Source: Candidatus Phelpsiimicrobium noxiivivens (GTDB lineage: Bacteria; Omnitrophota; Gorgyraeia; Velamenicoccales; Velamenicoccaceae). From it: a stretch of 64,000 bases of DNA. Both the position numbers and the translations under genes were made by a program. How positions within the stretch are numbered: position 1 is the first letter of the stretch; the number at the start of each line of letters is the position of its first letter. Where the stretch lies: contig MNVR01000007.1 in assembly GCA_001873995.1 (NCBI GenBank), positions 1 to 64,000 on the forward strand, given 5' to 3'. Below, piece by piece: positions 24,810-32,612 of the stretch. The notes beneath the pieces are model-generated. The model saw only the letters and a program-made list of their open reading frames with translations. It made no database searches and was not told the DNA's origin.

Positions 24810-24963
24810 TTATTTTTTTCTTTCTTAAGATATAAAAATATTTGAGCATATCAAAAGCGGCCCTGAAACGTTTGCCTGCGCCCTGCGCCTGCCAGAACGC
24901 GATATCAAAGCTGCGGCCGCCGGCTTTTTCAACAGTTGTAATCCGCTCCCAGATCTTTTTCAT
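24751..24963 (-). CDS. Small partner protein of the nucleotidyltransferase
   Basis: The 70-residue frame contains RSFDIAFWQAQGAGKRFRAA, a pattern (D-x-x-FWQ-x-Q-x-x-x-x-RF-x-A) seen in short proteins encoded next to DUF6036/MNT nucleotidyltransferases. It overlaps the next gene by 59 bases. The start at 24963 has no strong ribosome binding site. The assignment as a pair rests on gene order and this motif. Confidence 0.55.
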   Translation of the reverse strand: MKKIWERITTVEKAGGRSFDIAFWQAQGAGKRFRAAFDMLKYFYILRKKKINAHTFRLQRTVERLKQARG

Positions 24964-25019
24964 AAAGGCCCTTTATCCGGTTAGACACCTTTTAATTGCC
25001 TGTTTTAAGACAAATTTCA

Positions 25020-25093
25020 TGGGCGCGACAGGACTTGAACCTGTGACCCCCTCCATGTCAAGGAGATACTCTAACCAACTGAGCTACGCGCCC
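25020..25093 (-). tRNA. tRNA-Val (GAC anticodon)
   Basis: The minus strand gives acceptor GGGCGCG/CGCGCCC, D-arm GCTCAGTTGGTTAGAG, anticodon arm TCTCC-TTGACAT-GGAGG with anticodon GAC, and T-loop GGTTCAAGTCC. CCA is not encoded. It is the last of three tRNA genes read in the minus direction. Confidence 0.93.
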
Positions 25094-25109
25094 GAAACCG
25101 CCATTTTAA

Positions 25110-25193
25110 TGCCGAGGGAGGGACTTGAACCCTCAAGGCCTTACGGCCGCGGGATTTTAAATCCCGTGCGTTTGCCAATTTCACCACCCCGGC
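25110..25193 (-). tRNA. tRNA-Leu (UAA anticodon)
   Basis: The acceptor GCCGGGG pairs with CCTCGGC (one G-U). The anticodon arm is CGGGA-TTTAAAA-TCCCG with anticodon TAA. A long variable arm (CGGCCGTAAGGCC region) marks it as class II. CCA is not encoded. Confidence 0.93.
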
Positions 25194-25292
25194 GCAATTT
25201 GCCGCAAAAATCAACACTCCAATGGCTTCGTCTCAAAAATCAACACTACGCTCACTGTGCAGCTTATCGCTGCACCACGTTCGCTTTAGTGT

Positions 25293-25325
25293 CCATTTAA
25301 TTTTCCAACAAGGAAAATTAAATGG
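25293..25325. repeat. Perfect 14-bp hairpin between tRNA-Cys and tRNA-Leu
   Basis: CCATTTAATTTTCC and GGAAAATTAAATGG pair perfectly around AACAA. It abuts the 3' end of tRNA-Cys. A smaller GTGCAGC/GCTGCAC hairpin lies at about 25256-25274, next to two near-copies of CAAAAATCAACACT. It may be a processing signal or a palindromic repeat. Confidence 0.55.
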
Positions 25326-25397
25326 AGGCGCGAGTCGGAATCGAACCGACGTATAGTGGTTTTGCAGACCACTGCCTTGCCGCTTGGCTATCGCGCC
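25326..25397 (-). tRNA. tRNA-Cys (GCA anticodon)
   Basis: The acceptor GGCGCGA pairs with TCGCGCC. The anticodon arm is GTGGT-CTGCAAA-ACCAC with anticodon GCA, and the T-loop is GGTTCGATTCC. CCA is not encoded. Confidence 0.93.
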
Positions 25398-25416
25398 ATA
25401 AAATCAATAATGCGTT

Positions 25417-25959
25417 TTAACGTACTAGCCTTAATGAGGCGCTCACTATATCTTCAACACTGCTCATGCGGCCAAGGCCTACATTGCCACAGGCTAATCT
25501 GCCTTTAACAGGCCCTATAAAATTATATCCAAACTTCTTTAAGCGCTCTATATTATCCTGTGTTGATCTTTGTTGATACATAACATCGTTCATCGCAGGA
25601 GCCAATAAAACAGGCGCCCGGGAAGCCAACACAGTGCATGTCAATAAGTCATCGCACAAGCCATGGGCAAGTTTAGCAATTATGTTCGCTGTTGCCGGAG
25701 CTATCAGGATAAGGCTGGCGCTATCAGCTAAAGAAACGTGTTCCACATCCCAGTCGTCCGTGGCTTCAAACATGCCCCTGTAAACTTTGTTTGCGGAAAG
25801 CATCTGCAAAGTCAAGGGTGTAATAAAATGCTCTGCCTCTTCTGTCATGATAACAGTAACGTCGCGGCCTTTCTGCGAAAGCAGGCTTGCGATATCAGCC
25901 GCCTTAAAAGCAGCAATGCTGCCGCTGACACCCAATATGATCTTCTTATTCTTACTCAT
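25417..25959 (-). CDS. coaC: Phosphopantothenoylcysteine decarboxylase (CoaC flavoprotein only)
   Basis: The 180-residue protein from ATG 25959 has KIILGVSGSIAAFKAADIAS, HVSLADSASLILIAPATANI (active-site His region), APAMNDVMY and RLACGNVGLGRM (the PXMNxxMW- and ACG-type motifs). It decarboxylates phosphopantothenoylcysteine with FMN. The CoaB synthetase domain usually fused behind it is missing; the frame ends after the flavoprotein domain, so CoaB must be separate. Confidence 0.9.
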   Translation of the reverse strand: MSKNKKIILGVSGSIAAFKAADIASLLSQKGRDVTVIMTEEAEHFITPLTLQMLSANKVYRGMFEATDDWDVEHVSLADSASLILIAPATANIIAKLAHGLCDDLLTCTVLASRAPVLLAPAMNDVMYQQRSTQDNIERLKKFGYNFIGPVKGRLACGNVGLGRMSSVEDIVSASLRLVR

Positions 25960-25963
25960 GTAT

Positions 25964-26173
25964 TCATGCCTCTTTTGTCTCCTCGGACATGGTAACTTTG
26001 CCGGCCGCAACCTCGAGCATGGCAAGCGTTGTAACCTTAATGTCGCTGGGGGCCTCTACCAATCTCGCCGCCCCTTCCGCAAGTTCAAGCGCCCGTCGAG
26101 AAATAAACACGCATAATTTATACATGCTTCCGTGACTCTTATCTATAAGCTTTTCCAATGGTACGTAAGACAT
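25964..26173 (-). CDS. rpoZ: RNA polymerase omega subunit
   Basis: The 69-residue protein (MSYVPLEKLIDKSHGSMYKL, RRALELAEGAARLVE, TLAMLEVAAGKV) matches omega. It overlaps the gmk end by 35 bases and lies 4 bases before coaC, the widespread gmk-rpoZ-coaBC order. Confidence 0.9.
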   Translation of the reverse strand: MSYVPLEKLIDKSHGSMYKLCVFISRRALELAEGAARLVEAPSDIKVTTLAMLEVAAGKVTMSEETKEA

Positions 26174-26750
26174 AAGCGCCCTCACATTGTTTTGCGGTAA
26201 GTATGGATATTAATTTGGACAACGCTGCTTTAAGATCATCATTTACTACGATATAGTCATAATCCTTCATGAAAGAAAGCTCTATTTTAACACGCCGTAG
26301 CCTATTCTCTATATCTTTTTTGCCCTCCGTGGAACGGCGCGTGAGCCGTTGCCTTAAAACTTTTAGGTCAGGGGGCAGCACGAAAATTGAAACCGCCTTC
26401 CGGCCCAAAGCATTTCTTAACGAACGCGCGCCCTTGACATCTATGGACAAGAGCAGGTCTTTACCCTCCTTGTTTGCGTCTAAAAAAGCCTTTTTCGGCG
26501 TCCCATAATAAAACCCGAATATCTTTTCACTCTCATAAAAACCGCCGCTTGCCTTTAGCCTTAAAAATCGCTCCTCGGAGACGCGCCTGTAATCCCTGCC
26601 TTCTTTCTCGCCGCGGCGTAATGGCCTTGTCGTGTAAGAAACAGACCTTACCAGGCGCTTACGCCAAAAGGCGTCTTTCAACAACTCTTCGCAAAGCGTC
26701 GTCTTGCCTGAACCCGACGGCCCTGAGATGACCCAGGCCCTGCTGCTCAT
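26139..26750 (-). CDS. gmk: Guanylate kinase
   Basis: The 203-residue protein has the P-loop VISGPSGSGKTTLCEEL and the GMP-binding SVSYTTRPLRRGEKEGRDYR and FYYGTPKKAF segments. It phosphorylates GMP to GDP. The start at 26750 is chosen because the homology begins there (MSSRAWVISGP). Confidence 0.95.
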   Translation of the reverse strand: MSSRAWVISGPSGSGKTTLCEELLKDAFWRKRLVRSVSYTTRPLRRGEKEGRDYRRVSEERFLRLKASGGFYESEKIFGFYYGTPKKAFLDANKEGKDLLLSIDVKGARSLRNALGRKAVSIFVLPPDLKVLRQRLTRRSTEGKKDIENRLRRVKIELSFMKDYDYIVVNDDLKAALSKLISILTAKQCEGAYVLRTIGKAYR

Positions 26751-26757
26751 TTTTTCT

Positions 26758-27579
26758 TTATTCAACATTCTGGGCCTGCTCACGGATCTTCTCGATCTGG
26801 TCTTTTACCATAACGACCTGATAGGCGACATGCTTGTCCTGGACCTTGGCGCCGAGAGTATTTATTTCTCTTTGCAATTCCTGGCCGATAAAATCAAGGA
26901 CCTTGCCCTTGGGGTCCCTTAGTTTGGTGTGTTTCAAAAAACTCTTAAGGTGGAACTCTATGCGCGTTATCTCTTCGGACACATCGGTAGAGCGCAGAAA
27001 ACTCTCCAGGTTCTCCAGCGACATTCCTTTCTTGTTCGCCTCTATAACGCTGTGAACCTGTTTCTTTATAGTTATCATATGCTTTGAGATACTTTTAACG
27101 CGCCGTATTAAGTCCTCTCCCAACGCGACGCCTTCGTGGCAACGCATGCCTATAAGTTTTTTAAGGGCCTGCGTCAAAGCGGCCTTGATCGCGGACTCTC
27201 TCTCGTTATCCTTTAGTTCCTCTCTCCTGTAATTAAGCACGCCCGGCAACGACACTAACGACGATATGCTAACGCTATCGTTAAGTTGTAATTTTTTGCG
27301 CATAAGCTCAAAGGCGCGGAAATACTTCATCACAAGTTCCTGATTAAGCACTACGACTTCTGAGGCCTCGTTTACATGATTAACAGAAATATTAACCTTG
27401 CCCCTTTTTATCTTTTCCTGCAGCTTGGACCTGAACAAAGACTCAAGATGGTCCAAACTCGGCGGCAAATGAAAAGTCGTTTCAAAATAACGATGATTAA
27501 CGCTTTTTAAGATCACTGTGAACCGTTCGCCGTTTTTTTCTACCTGCGCCTGCCCAAATCCAGTCATGCTGATGATCAT
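26758..27579 (-). CDS. yicC: YicC family endoribonuclease
   Basis: The 273-residue protein starts MIISMTGFGQAQ, has LKSVNHRYFETTFHLP near the start, and ends with the conserved PKGKVLDFIGQELQREINTL and QDKHVAYQVVMVKDQIEKIR regions. YicC cleaves RNA in enterobacteria. The position directly before gmk is conserved. The start overlaps the ndk stop (ATGA). Confidence 0.93.
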   Translation of the reverse strand: MIISMTGFGQAQVEKNGERFTVILKSVNHRYFETTFHLPPSLDHLESLFRSKLQEKIKRGKVNISVNHVNEASEVVVLNQELVMKYFRAFELMRKKLQLNDSVSISSLVSLPGVLNYRREELKDNERESAIKAALTQALKKLIGMRCHEGVALGEDLIRRVKSISKHMITIKKQVHSVIEANKKGMSLENLESFLRSTDVSEEITRIEFHLKSFLKHTKLRDPKGKVLDFIGQELQREINTLGAKVQDKHVAYQVVMVKDQIEKIREQAQNVE

Positions 27580-28079
27580 ACCCACTCCCTCTTTTCCCGC
27601 GTCTCTACGGCAAGCCTGGACGGGAACAGGTCCACGATTATCTCGTCGGGGTCAAACCACAGTTTTATCTCACGCTGGGCGTCTCCCGGATCTGCCGAAA
27701 CATGAATGACGTTCTCATAAACGCCTCGCGTCGTTATGCGGCCGTAAGAACCGCGGATAGAGACCGAGTCAGCCTCTTCAGGGTTCGTCGCTCCGGCGAG
27801 CGCGCGGCACTTAACACTCGCGCCCTCTCCCCAATAGATGAGCGCCATGACTTTGCGGCGGTCGTGGAACTCTCCCATCAGATATTTGAGGACATCCTCA
27901 AAAAACGGCTTATCTTTTAAGTGCTCATAGTGTTGGGCGGCAAGTTCGTGAGATACGCGCACCATTTTAGCTGCCACGATCTCAAGCTTTGTCTCTGAAA
28001 GCCTGGTTAAAATATTACCCGTCAGGGATTTCTTTAAGCCGTCCGGTTTAATGATTATTAATGTAGCTTCGTTCGCCAT
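27576..28079 (-). CDS. ndk: Nucleoside diphosphate kinase, extended form
   Basis: The 167-residue protein starts ATLIIIKPDGLKKSLTGNIL. The His active site is in ENVIHVSADPGDAQREIKLW. It balances NTP pools. It is about 25 residues longer than the bacterial standard, with an insertion before the active site (KCRALAGATNPEEADSVSIR). This layout is seen in divergent NDKs. Activity is likely but the active-site surroundings differ from the usual NxxHGSD. Confidence 0.85.
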   Translation of the reverse strand: MANEATLIIIKPDGLKKSLTGNILTRLSETKLEIVAAKMVRVSHELAAQHYEHLKDKPFFEDVLKYLMGEFHDRRKVMALIYWGEGASVKCRALAGATNPEEADSVSIRGSYGRITTRGVYENVIHVSADPGDAQREIKLWFDPDEIIVDLFPSRLAVETREKREWV

Positions 28080-28103
28080 GATCGCCTTCCTTCGTTATTT
28101 TTG

Positions 28104-28991
28104 CTAGCGTTTCAGCAGCTTCAATATCCTCTCCCGGTCATCGGAAGAATAATATTCAATAACTATTTTGCCTCTTTTTTTAGACGCGAGCACTTTTATC
28201 TTAGTGCCGTAGATCTTTTGCAGCTGATCTTCAACATCCGCGGCATAAAGATCTTTGTCTTTAGGCACTCTTCTTTTTTTCGCGGAAGTTAAGTTCAAAG
28301 AAGCAATATAATTCTCTAACTCTCTGACAGACAATGAGTTAGATAAAACTAATTGCGTCAGCCTTATCTGTTGCGGCGCGCTGTCTAACCCAAGCAGGGC
28401 CTTGCCGTGTCCAAAAGAAAGCTTCCCTGAACTAATAGCTTTCTGCACCTCGGGCGGTAAATTTAATAATCGCAGAATATTCGCTACAGTGGAACGATCT
28501 TTGCTCACCGATATTGCTATCTCCTCTTGCGTCAATGAAAATTCTTTTGAGAGCCTTTGAAAAGCGCGCGCCTCTTCCATCGGGTTCAATTCCTGGCGCT
28601 GAATATTTTCTACGATAGATAATACCAGGGCCTCCTGGTCCGAAACATCCCTGACAACGACGGGCACGCGGCCCAATTTAAGCTGCTGCGCCGCCCTGAA
28701 ACGGCGCTCTCCCGCGATGATCTCAAACTTATCATCAACGCGCCGCACAAGTATAGGCGCCAGCACACCTTTTTCTTTTATTGATGCTATAAGCTCTGAT
28801 AACTGCGCGTCGTCAAAATCAACGCGCGGCTGTAAACGGTTAGGCATCATTTTTGAAAGCTCCACGAAAAGAACGCCTTTGTCAGCGCCGGTATCCGAAG
28901 ACAATAGGATCTCTTTTTTTAAAACATCTTCCACGCTTCTCCCCGGAGAGATCAGCGCTGACAATCCTCTGCCCAAAGCCTTCTTTTCCAT
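28104..28991 (-). CDS. parB: Chromosome-partitioning protein ParB
   Basis: The product has 295 residues from ATG 28991, preceded by AGGAGG. It begins KKALGRGLSALIS. The N-terminal CTP-binding domain has IIAGERRFRAAQQL (the GERRFRA motif). The HTH region (LTQEEIAISVSKDRSTVANI) and KLSFGHGKALLGL follow, then the C-terminal dimerisation domain. It spreads from parS and loads SMC. It lies 105 bases after parA. Confidence 0.95.
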   Translation of the reverse strand: MEKKALGRGLSALISPGRSVEDVLKKEILLSSDTGADKGVLFVELSKMMPNRLQPRVDFDDAQLSELIASIKEKGVLAPILVRRVDDKFEIIAGERRFRAAQQLKLGRVPVVVRDVSDQEALVLSIVENIQRQELNPMEEARAFQRLSKEFSLTQEEIAISVSKDRSTVANILRLLNLPPEVQKAISSGKLSFGHGKALLGLDSAPQQIRLTQLVLSNSLSVRELENYIASLNLTSAKKRRVPKDKDLYAADVEDQLQKIYGTKIKVLASKKRGKIVIEYYSSDDRERILKLLKR

Positions 28992-29037
28992 AGATCCGCC
29001 TCCTGGCTCTTTTTGTGTGCAAATCATCCCGCAGCTT

Positions 29038-29075
29038 ACGCCAAAATTATCGTAAGAAAATTTTGGCAGTGTCTA
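29038..29075. repeat. Hairpin between parA and parB
   Basis: GCCAAAATT (about 29041) pairs with AATTTTGGC (about 29065), flanked by CTTAC/GTAAG-like units. It is the only notable feature in the parA-parB gap and belongs to the group of AT-rich palindromes seen near 17862 and 25293. Confidence 0.4.
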
Positions 29076-29096
29076 AGCAAGGGGTGTCCCGATATG

Positions 29097-29858
29097 TCAT
29101 TTTACGCCCAGCATTTCTTTAGCCAAGGCATTATATTTTTGCGCGCCTATTGAATTTTTATCATACTGAAAAATGGATTTTCCAAAACCCGGCGCTTCTG
29201 AAAGCCGTATACTTCTTGGTATTATCGTTTCAAAAACCTTGTCACTGAAAAAATTCCTCGTTTCTGTTATGACTTCAGATGTAAGATTTGTCCTAAAATC
29301 TGCCATGGTCAGAAGAACGCCTTCAATTTTCAAGTCCGGGTTTAAATTATCCCTGATCAAATTAATAGTCTTTGTCAACTGGCCAAGGCCTTCAAGGGCA
29401 TAATATTCACACTGGACTGGTATTAATACGGAAGTAGCTGCAACTAAAGCATTTAGGGTAAGTATACCCAGCGATGGCGGACAGTCTATGATCACATAAT
29501 CAAACTCTTCGCTTATGGCTGCCAAAGATGTCCGTAGCCGCCTCTCCCTATCCAATGCCTCTATCAACTCAACTTCCGCGCCTATCAGGTCAATATTTGA
29601 AGGAACCAGGCTTAAATTTTCTATTTCAGTTTTTACCATCACGTCCTTGATCTGCGCGTCATTTAACAAGACGTGATAGAGCGATATCGTAAGAGCGTTT
29701 TTATCAATGCCCAGGCCGCTGGTTGAGTTACCCTGAGGATCAGCGTCGACTAAAAGGCATTTGTGGCCCTCTATCGCGAGATAAACAGAGAGATTGATAG
29801 AAGTTGTGGTCTTCCCTGTCCCACCCTTCTGATTACAGATCGCTATGATCTTGGACAT
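29097..29858 (-). CDS. parA: Chromosome-partitioning ATPase ParA (Soj)
   Basis: The 253-residue protein has the deviant Walker A QKGGTGKTTTSINLS, followed by LLVDADPQGNSTSGLG and DYVIIDCPPSLGILTLNAL. It forms gradients that move ParB-parS complexes. The ATG overlaps the stop of an upstream homing-endonuclease-like frame (TAATG), and two parS-like palindromes lie a further 500 bases upstream. Confidence 0.96.
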   Translation of the reverse strand: MSKIIAICNQKGGTGKTTTSINLSVYLAIEGHKCLLVDADPQGNSTSGLGIDKNALTISLYHVLLNDAQIKDVMVKTEIENLSLVPSNIDLIGAEVELIEALDRERRLRTSLAAISEEFDYVIIDCPPSLGILTLNALVAATSVLIPVQCEYYALEGLGQLTKTINLIRDNLNPDLKIEGVLLTMADFRTNLTSEVITETRNFFSDKVFETIIPRSIRLSEAPGFGKSIFQYDKNSIGAQKYNALAKEMLGVK

Positions 29859-30328
29859 TATTTTTGGTGTACTTTAAACGCCCTACTCTTATGATTCATA
29901 CGAGATAATTTTTCGGAGAAAACCCTAAATTCCTCGCTGCTGCAATTTAGGAAGTTCTTAGTTTTTGCAATCGCCATTTCTCTCCAAACTTGATAAACTT
30001 CTTGCTTTTTGCTCTGCAACGGAAACTTATCAAAATGCTCAATAATGCGAAGAAGATCTTTTTGTTTACAAACCCTGAAATATGCCGTTGGTTTAGTGTA
30101 TCCGCTATTTCTCGTAGGCAACTTTTCTTTTCTTCTATAAATTTTACCCACGCCAGCAAAATAACTCTGTATCTTTTCAATTATTTCCTTATTGTCTACT
30201 CTTTGAGCTATTGAAAAGTACAGCGCGAACATATCACCAGACCGACTAAATGTAAATGCAGCTTCTCCATCGCTAAATCCGGTTACAAACCATGGATCAA
30301 GCGATGTATTTGTTTTATCGAGATCCTG
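29858..30328 (-). pseudogene. LAGLIDADG homing endonuclease, 5' end disabled
   Basis: The frame is open from 30328, just after a TAG at 30331-30329. It begins DLDKTNTSLDPWFVTGFSDG with the LAGLIDADG motif, followed by FSIAQRVDNKEIIEKIQSYF, YFRVCKQKDLLRIIEHF and VYQVWREMAIAK, the classic LAGLIDADG_1 layout. No start codon precedes the motif; the first ATG (30232) would drop it. It is probably a decayed free-standing homing gene inserted between the parS-like sites and parA. Its stop overlaps the parA ATG. Confidence 0.7.
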
Positions 30329-30353
30329 CTACTTTGTTGATACCATTTCCACA

Positions 30354-30369
30354 AGTTCCACGTAGAACA
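30354..30369. promoter_or_regulatory. parS-like site 1
   Basis: AGTTCCACGTAGAACA matches the symmetric parS form TGTTCCACGTGGAACA at 14 of 16 positions (13 of 16 to the Bacillus form). It lies upstream of parAB and about 2.3 kb from the candidate oriC, the expected neighbourhood for ParB binding. Confidence 0.65.
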
Positions 30370-30388
30370 ATGTTGTAGTCTCAACATT

Positions 30389-30404
30389 AGTTCCCTGTGG
30401 AACA
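30389..30404. promoter_or_regulatory. parS-like site 2
   Basis: AGTTCCCTGTGGAACA is a second palindrome 19 bases further on, matching the symmetric parS form at 13 of 16 positions. Two sites in tandem strengthen the case for a ParB loading region. Confidence 0.55.
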
Positions 30405-30428
30405 TATTACCAAATACACTACACTAAA

Positions 30429-30656
30429 TCAAGCCTTTTTCTTCAAAGTAGGCGTATTAATAATAGTGGCCCTGATCTTGGCTGGCTTGGCGCCCTCCAT
30501 ACCAAAAAGACCCTTTTGTGCCTCGGCAAGAACCTTGATCTTAACTTGTTCTTTTGGAACTCCTAAAAGAAGCACGGCCTTATTAACAGCGGCTTCTAAG
30601 GTCTTATCCTCAACTTCAACTTCGCCTATATGCTTTTTTTTGCCGATATTTTCCAT
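30429..30656 (-). CDS. Jag N-terminal domain protein without KH/R3H domains
   Basis: The 75-residue protein contains GEVEVEDKTLEAAVNKAVLL, LGVPKEQVKIKVLAEAQKGL and FGMEGAKPAKIRAT, the Jag_N domain. Jag (KhpB/EloR) proteins normally continue with KH and R3H RNA-binding domains, but here a stop follows the Jag_N domain. The place after yidC is where jag normally sits. It overlaps the yidC end by 31 bases. Its role without RNA-binding domains is unclear. Confidence 0.8.
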   Translation of the reverse strand: MENIGKKKHIGEVEVEDKTLEAAVNKAVLLLGVPKEQVKIKVLAEAQKGLFGMEGAKPAKIRATIINTPTLKKKA

Positions 30657-32191
30657 TGGAAAGCTAGCATGAGAAGATTATTGACAAACCAGTAAAGGAC
30701 TAAACCAGACGGCATTTTGTAAAAAAGCGCGCCAAAAATAACGGGCATTAGCACGCCCATGATCTTTTGCTGTTCTGCTGCCGAAGAAGATCTGTCCATA
30801 GAGGGCGTAGTAAATTTTTGCTGCACAAACATGCCGCCAGCCATTAAAAGAGGCAAAAGATTAAGTTCATTGCCAACCACAGGCAATGGATTAGACAACA
30901 CGAACAACCTGTCCGGCGAAGACAAATCTTTTATCCATAGAAAATGCGCGCCTTTTAGGCTTATCAACCTCATTAATAACTGATATAGCGCGAAAAACAC
31001 GGGTATTTGCAACAGCATCGGCAAACAGCCACCAAAAGGATTGACCTTTTCGCGCTTATATAGTTCCATAATCTCCAAATTAAGCTTCTGAGGATTATCT
31101 TTATGCTTGGAGCGCATTTCTTCTATCTTTGGCTGAAGAGCCTGCATTTTCTTCATAGAAAGCATGCTCTTCAATGACAGCGGGAACATAATGACGTAAA
31201 CCAGAATAGTTACAAGAATAATAGCCCAACCCCAGTTTCCTGCGATTTTGTAGGCGCTACTAAGCAATAAAAGCAGGATTTTTGAAATAAAATCAAAGGT
31301 ACCAAAATTAATGATCTGTTCCGTGGACTTATCAAAGCTTGATAGCAAATGTCCATCCTGTGGCCCAATGTATATTTTATATTGATCCTCTATGGGAAAA
31401 GAAGACGAGCTCAGCGGCCGCATAGGCACAGTTAATACGCTAGAGTATACTTTGTTACTAATTTCTATAACTGCTTTATTTACATGTAGTTGCGGCAAAA
31501 AGACTGTACAATAATACCGGTCTCGCAAACCAGCCCAACCAACATTGCCCTCATAAGTCAGAGGTATCTTAAGGCCATAGACAGCTTTCCTATTAACGAT
31601 CTCCTTTACAATAACCGAAGACTCACAATAACGCTGGCTAAGCTGGTCCTTGATATCAGAAGGATCAAAACTTCCTGCAGTTATAGCATAACCTGTTAAT
31701 TTAGAATCAGTTGCGTTAATTATATCTATTGTTAACTCCAAAGTGTAGCCGCCTTTTATCCTGAATGTCTTTTTGATTTCCAGCCCATCAGCATCGCGAT
31801 AGGAAAAAATAACACCCTTTGGTAATTCTTGCGCTGTAAATAAAAATTCTGACCATTCTTTCACCAGGCCTATATTTTTAAATACAAGTGTCAAGGGCGT
31901 GCTATGAGTTTTGTCAATTACTTCATAAAGGTACCCCCCTGTTTTGGAGAAAATAAGATCAGTTTTTTCAGATGTGATTGTATATAAGTTGTTGCTATCC
32001 AATATATTAGGACTATGGACTACAGCAATTTCCTTTGGGATCCCAGCGGGTTGTGCCGCGACAACAGGCTCAACAGAGGGGGCAAGCGCGGCTTCCTTGT
32101 TGACCGCGTCTTTAGGCTTTGGTAAGAGGGAAGAGTACCCCATGAGCACTAAAAGAGATAGTCCAATTGCCATCAAAAAACGCTTTTCCAT
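30626..32191 (-). CDS. yidC: Membrane protein insertase YidC
   Basis: The 521-residue protein has an N-terminal anchor (FLMAIGLSLLVLMGYSSLLP), then a linker and a large periplasmic beta domain (about residues 50-310), as in diderm YidC. The five-helix insertase core follows (WGWAIILVTILVYVIMFPLS, PFGGCLPMLLQIPVFFALYQ). It inserts and folds inner-membrane proteins. The order rpmH-yidD-yidC is conserved near origins. Confidence 0.96.
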   Translation of the reverse strand: MEKRFLMAIGLSLLVLMGYSSLLPKPKDAVNKEAALAPSVEPVVAAQPAGIPKEIAVVHSPNILDSNNLYTITSEKTDLIFSKTGGYLYEVIDKTHSTPLTLVFKNIGLVKEWSEFLFTAQELPKGVIFSYRDADGLEIKKTFRIKGGYTLELTIDIINATDSKLTGYAITAGSFDPSDIKDQLSQRYCESSVIVKEIVNRKAVYGLKIPLTYEGNVGWAGLRDRYYCTVFLPQLHVNKAVIEISNKVYSSVLTVPMRPLSSSSFPIEDQYKIYIGPQDGHLLSSFDKSTEQIINFGTFDFISKILLLLLSSAYKIAGNWGWAIILVTILVYVIMFPLSLKSMLSMKKMQALQPKIEEMRSKHKDNPQKLNLEIMELYKREKVNPFGGCLPMLLQIPVFFALYQLLMRLISLKGAHFLWIKDLSSPDRLFVLSNPLPVVGNELNLLPLLMAGGMFVQQKFTTPSMDRSSSAAEQQKIMGVLMPVIFGALFYKMPSGLVLYWFVNNLLMLAFQWKISAKKSI

Positions 32192-32198
32192 AATTTAC

Positions 32199-32408
32199 CT
32201 ATTTCACAGGGTCAAAGCCGCATTGATGAAGGGGATGACATCGCAAGATCCGCCGGAGGCCAAGAATGGAGCCTTTGAGGAAACCGTATCGCGCTACTGC
32301 TTCTTTAAAAAAAGAGGAGCACGTGGGCGTAAATCTGCAACTATGCGGCAATAAAGGAGATATTGCTCTCTGATAAAAGGCTATTGATGCGATAATAACA
32401 TTCTTCAT
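32199..32408 (-). CDS. yidD: YidD membrane protein insertion efficiency factor
   Basis: The 69-residue protein has [37 protein letters not shown] and [17 protein letters not shown], the DUF37/YidD signature with its conserved cysteines. It assists YidC. It starts 3 bases after the rpmH stop, leaving no room for rnpA. Confidence 0.95.
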   Translation of the reverse strand: MKNVIIASIAFYQRAISPLLPHSCRFTPTCSSFFKEAVARYGFLKGSILGLRRILRCHPLHQCGFDPVK

Positions 32409-32411
32409 ACC

Positions 32412-32549
32412 TTAAATAGAAAGCCTGTGCCTGCCCTTTTGGCGCCTTGCTTTTAAAACGTCTCTTCCGCTTTTGGTCTTCATCCGACGACGAAAACCAT
32501 GCTTACGTTTGCCCACTCTCTTAGAGGGGGTAGTTAGATGTAATTTCAT
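32412..32549 (-). CDS. rpmH: Ribosomal protein L34
   Basis: A 45-residue frame from ATG 32549 encodes [20 protein letters not shown] followed by [20 protein letters not shown], the L34 signature. It is too short for routine ORF lists. It is the first gene leftward from the candidate origin and is followed directly by yidD. Confidence 0.95.
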   Translation of the reverse strand: MKLHLTTPSKRVGKRKHGFRRRMKTKSGRDVLKARRQKGRHRLSI

Positions 32550-32558
32550 GGTTGTGAA

Positions 32559-32586
32559 ATTATAACACAACGCATTTTCTAGTCAA
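32559..32586 (-). promoter_or_regulatory. rpmH promoter, near-leaderless
   Basis: On the minus strand TTGACT (32586-32581), a 16-base spacer and TATAAT (32564-32559) form a strong sigma70 promoter. The -10 ends only 9 bases before the rpmH ATG, so the transcript would begin within about 3 bases of the start codon. Confidence 0.7.
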
Positions 32587-32612
32587 GAGATTTCATGGAC
32601 AAAAATATTTTC

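Noticed and set aside
25201-25325. A fourth tRNA gene between tRNA-Cys and tRNA-Leu.
   Set aside because: The segment holds hairpins and a short direct repeat but no cloverleaf or T-loop sequence.
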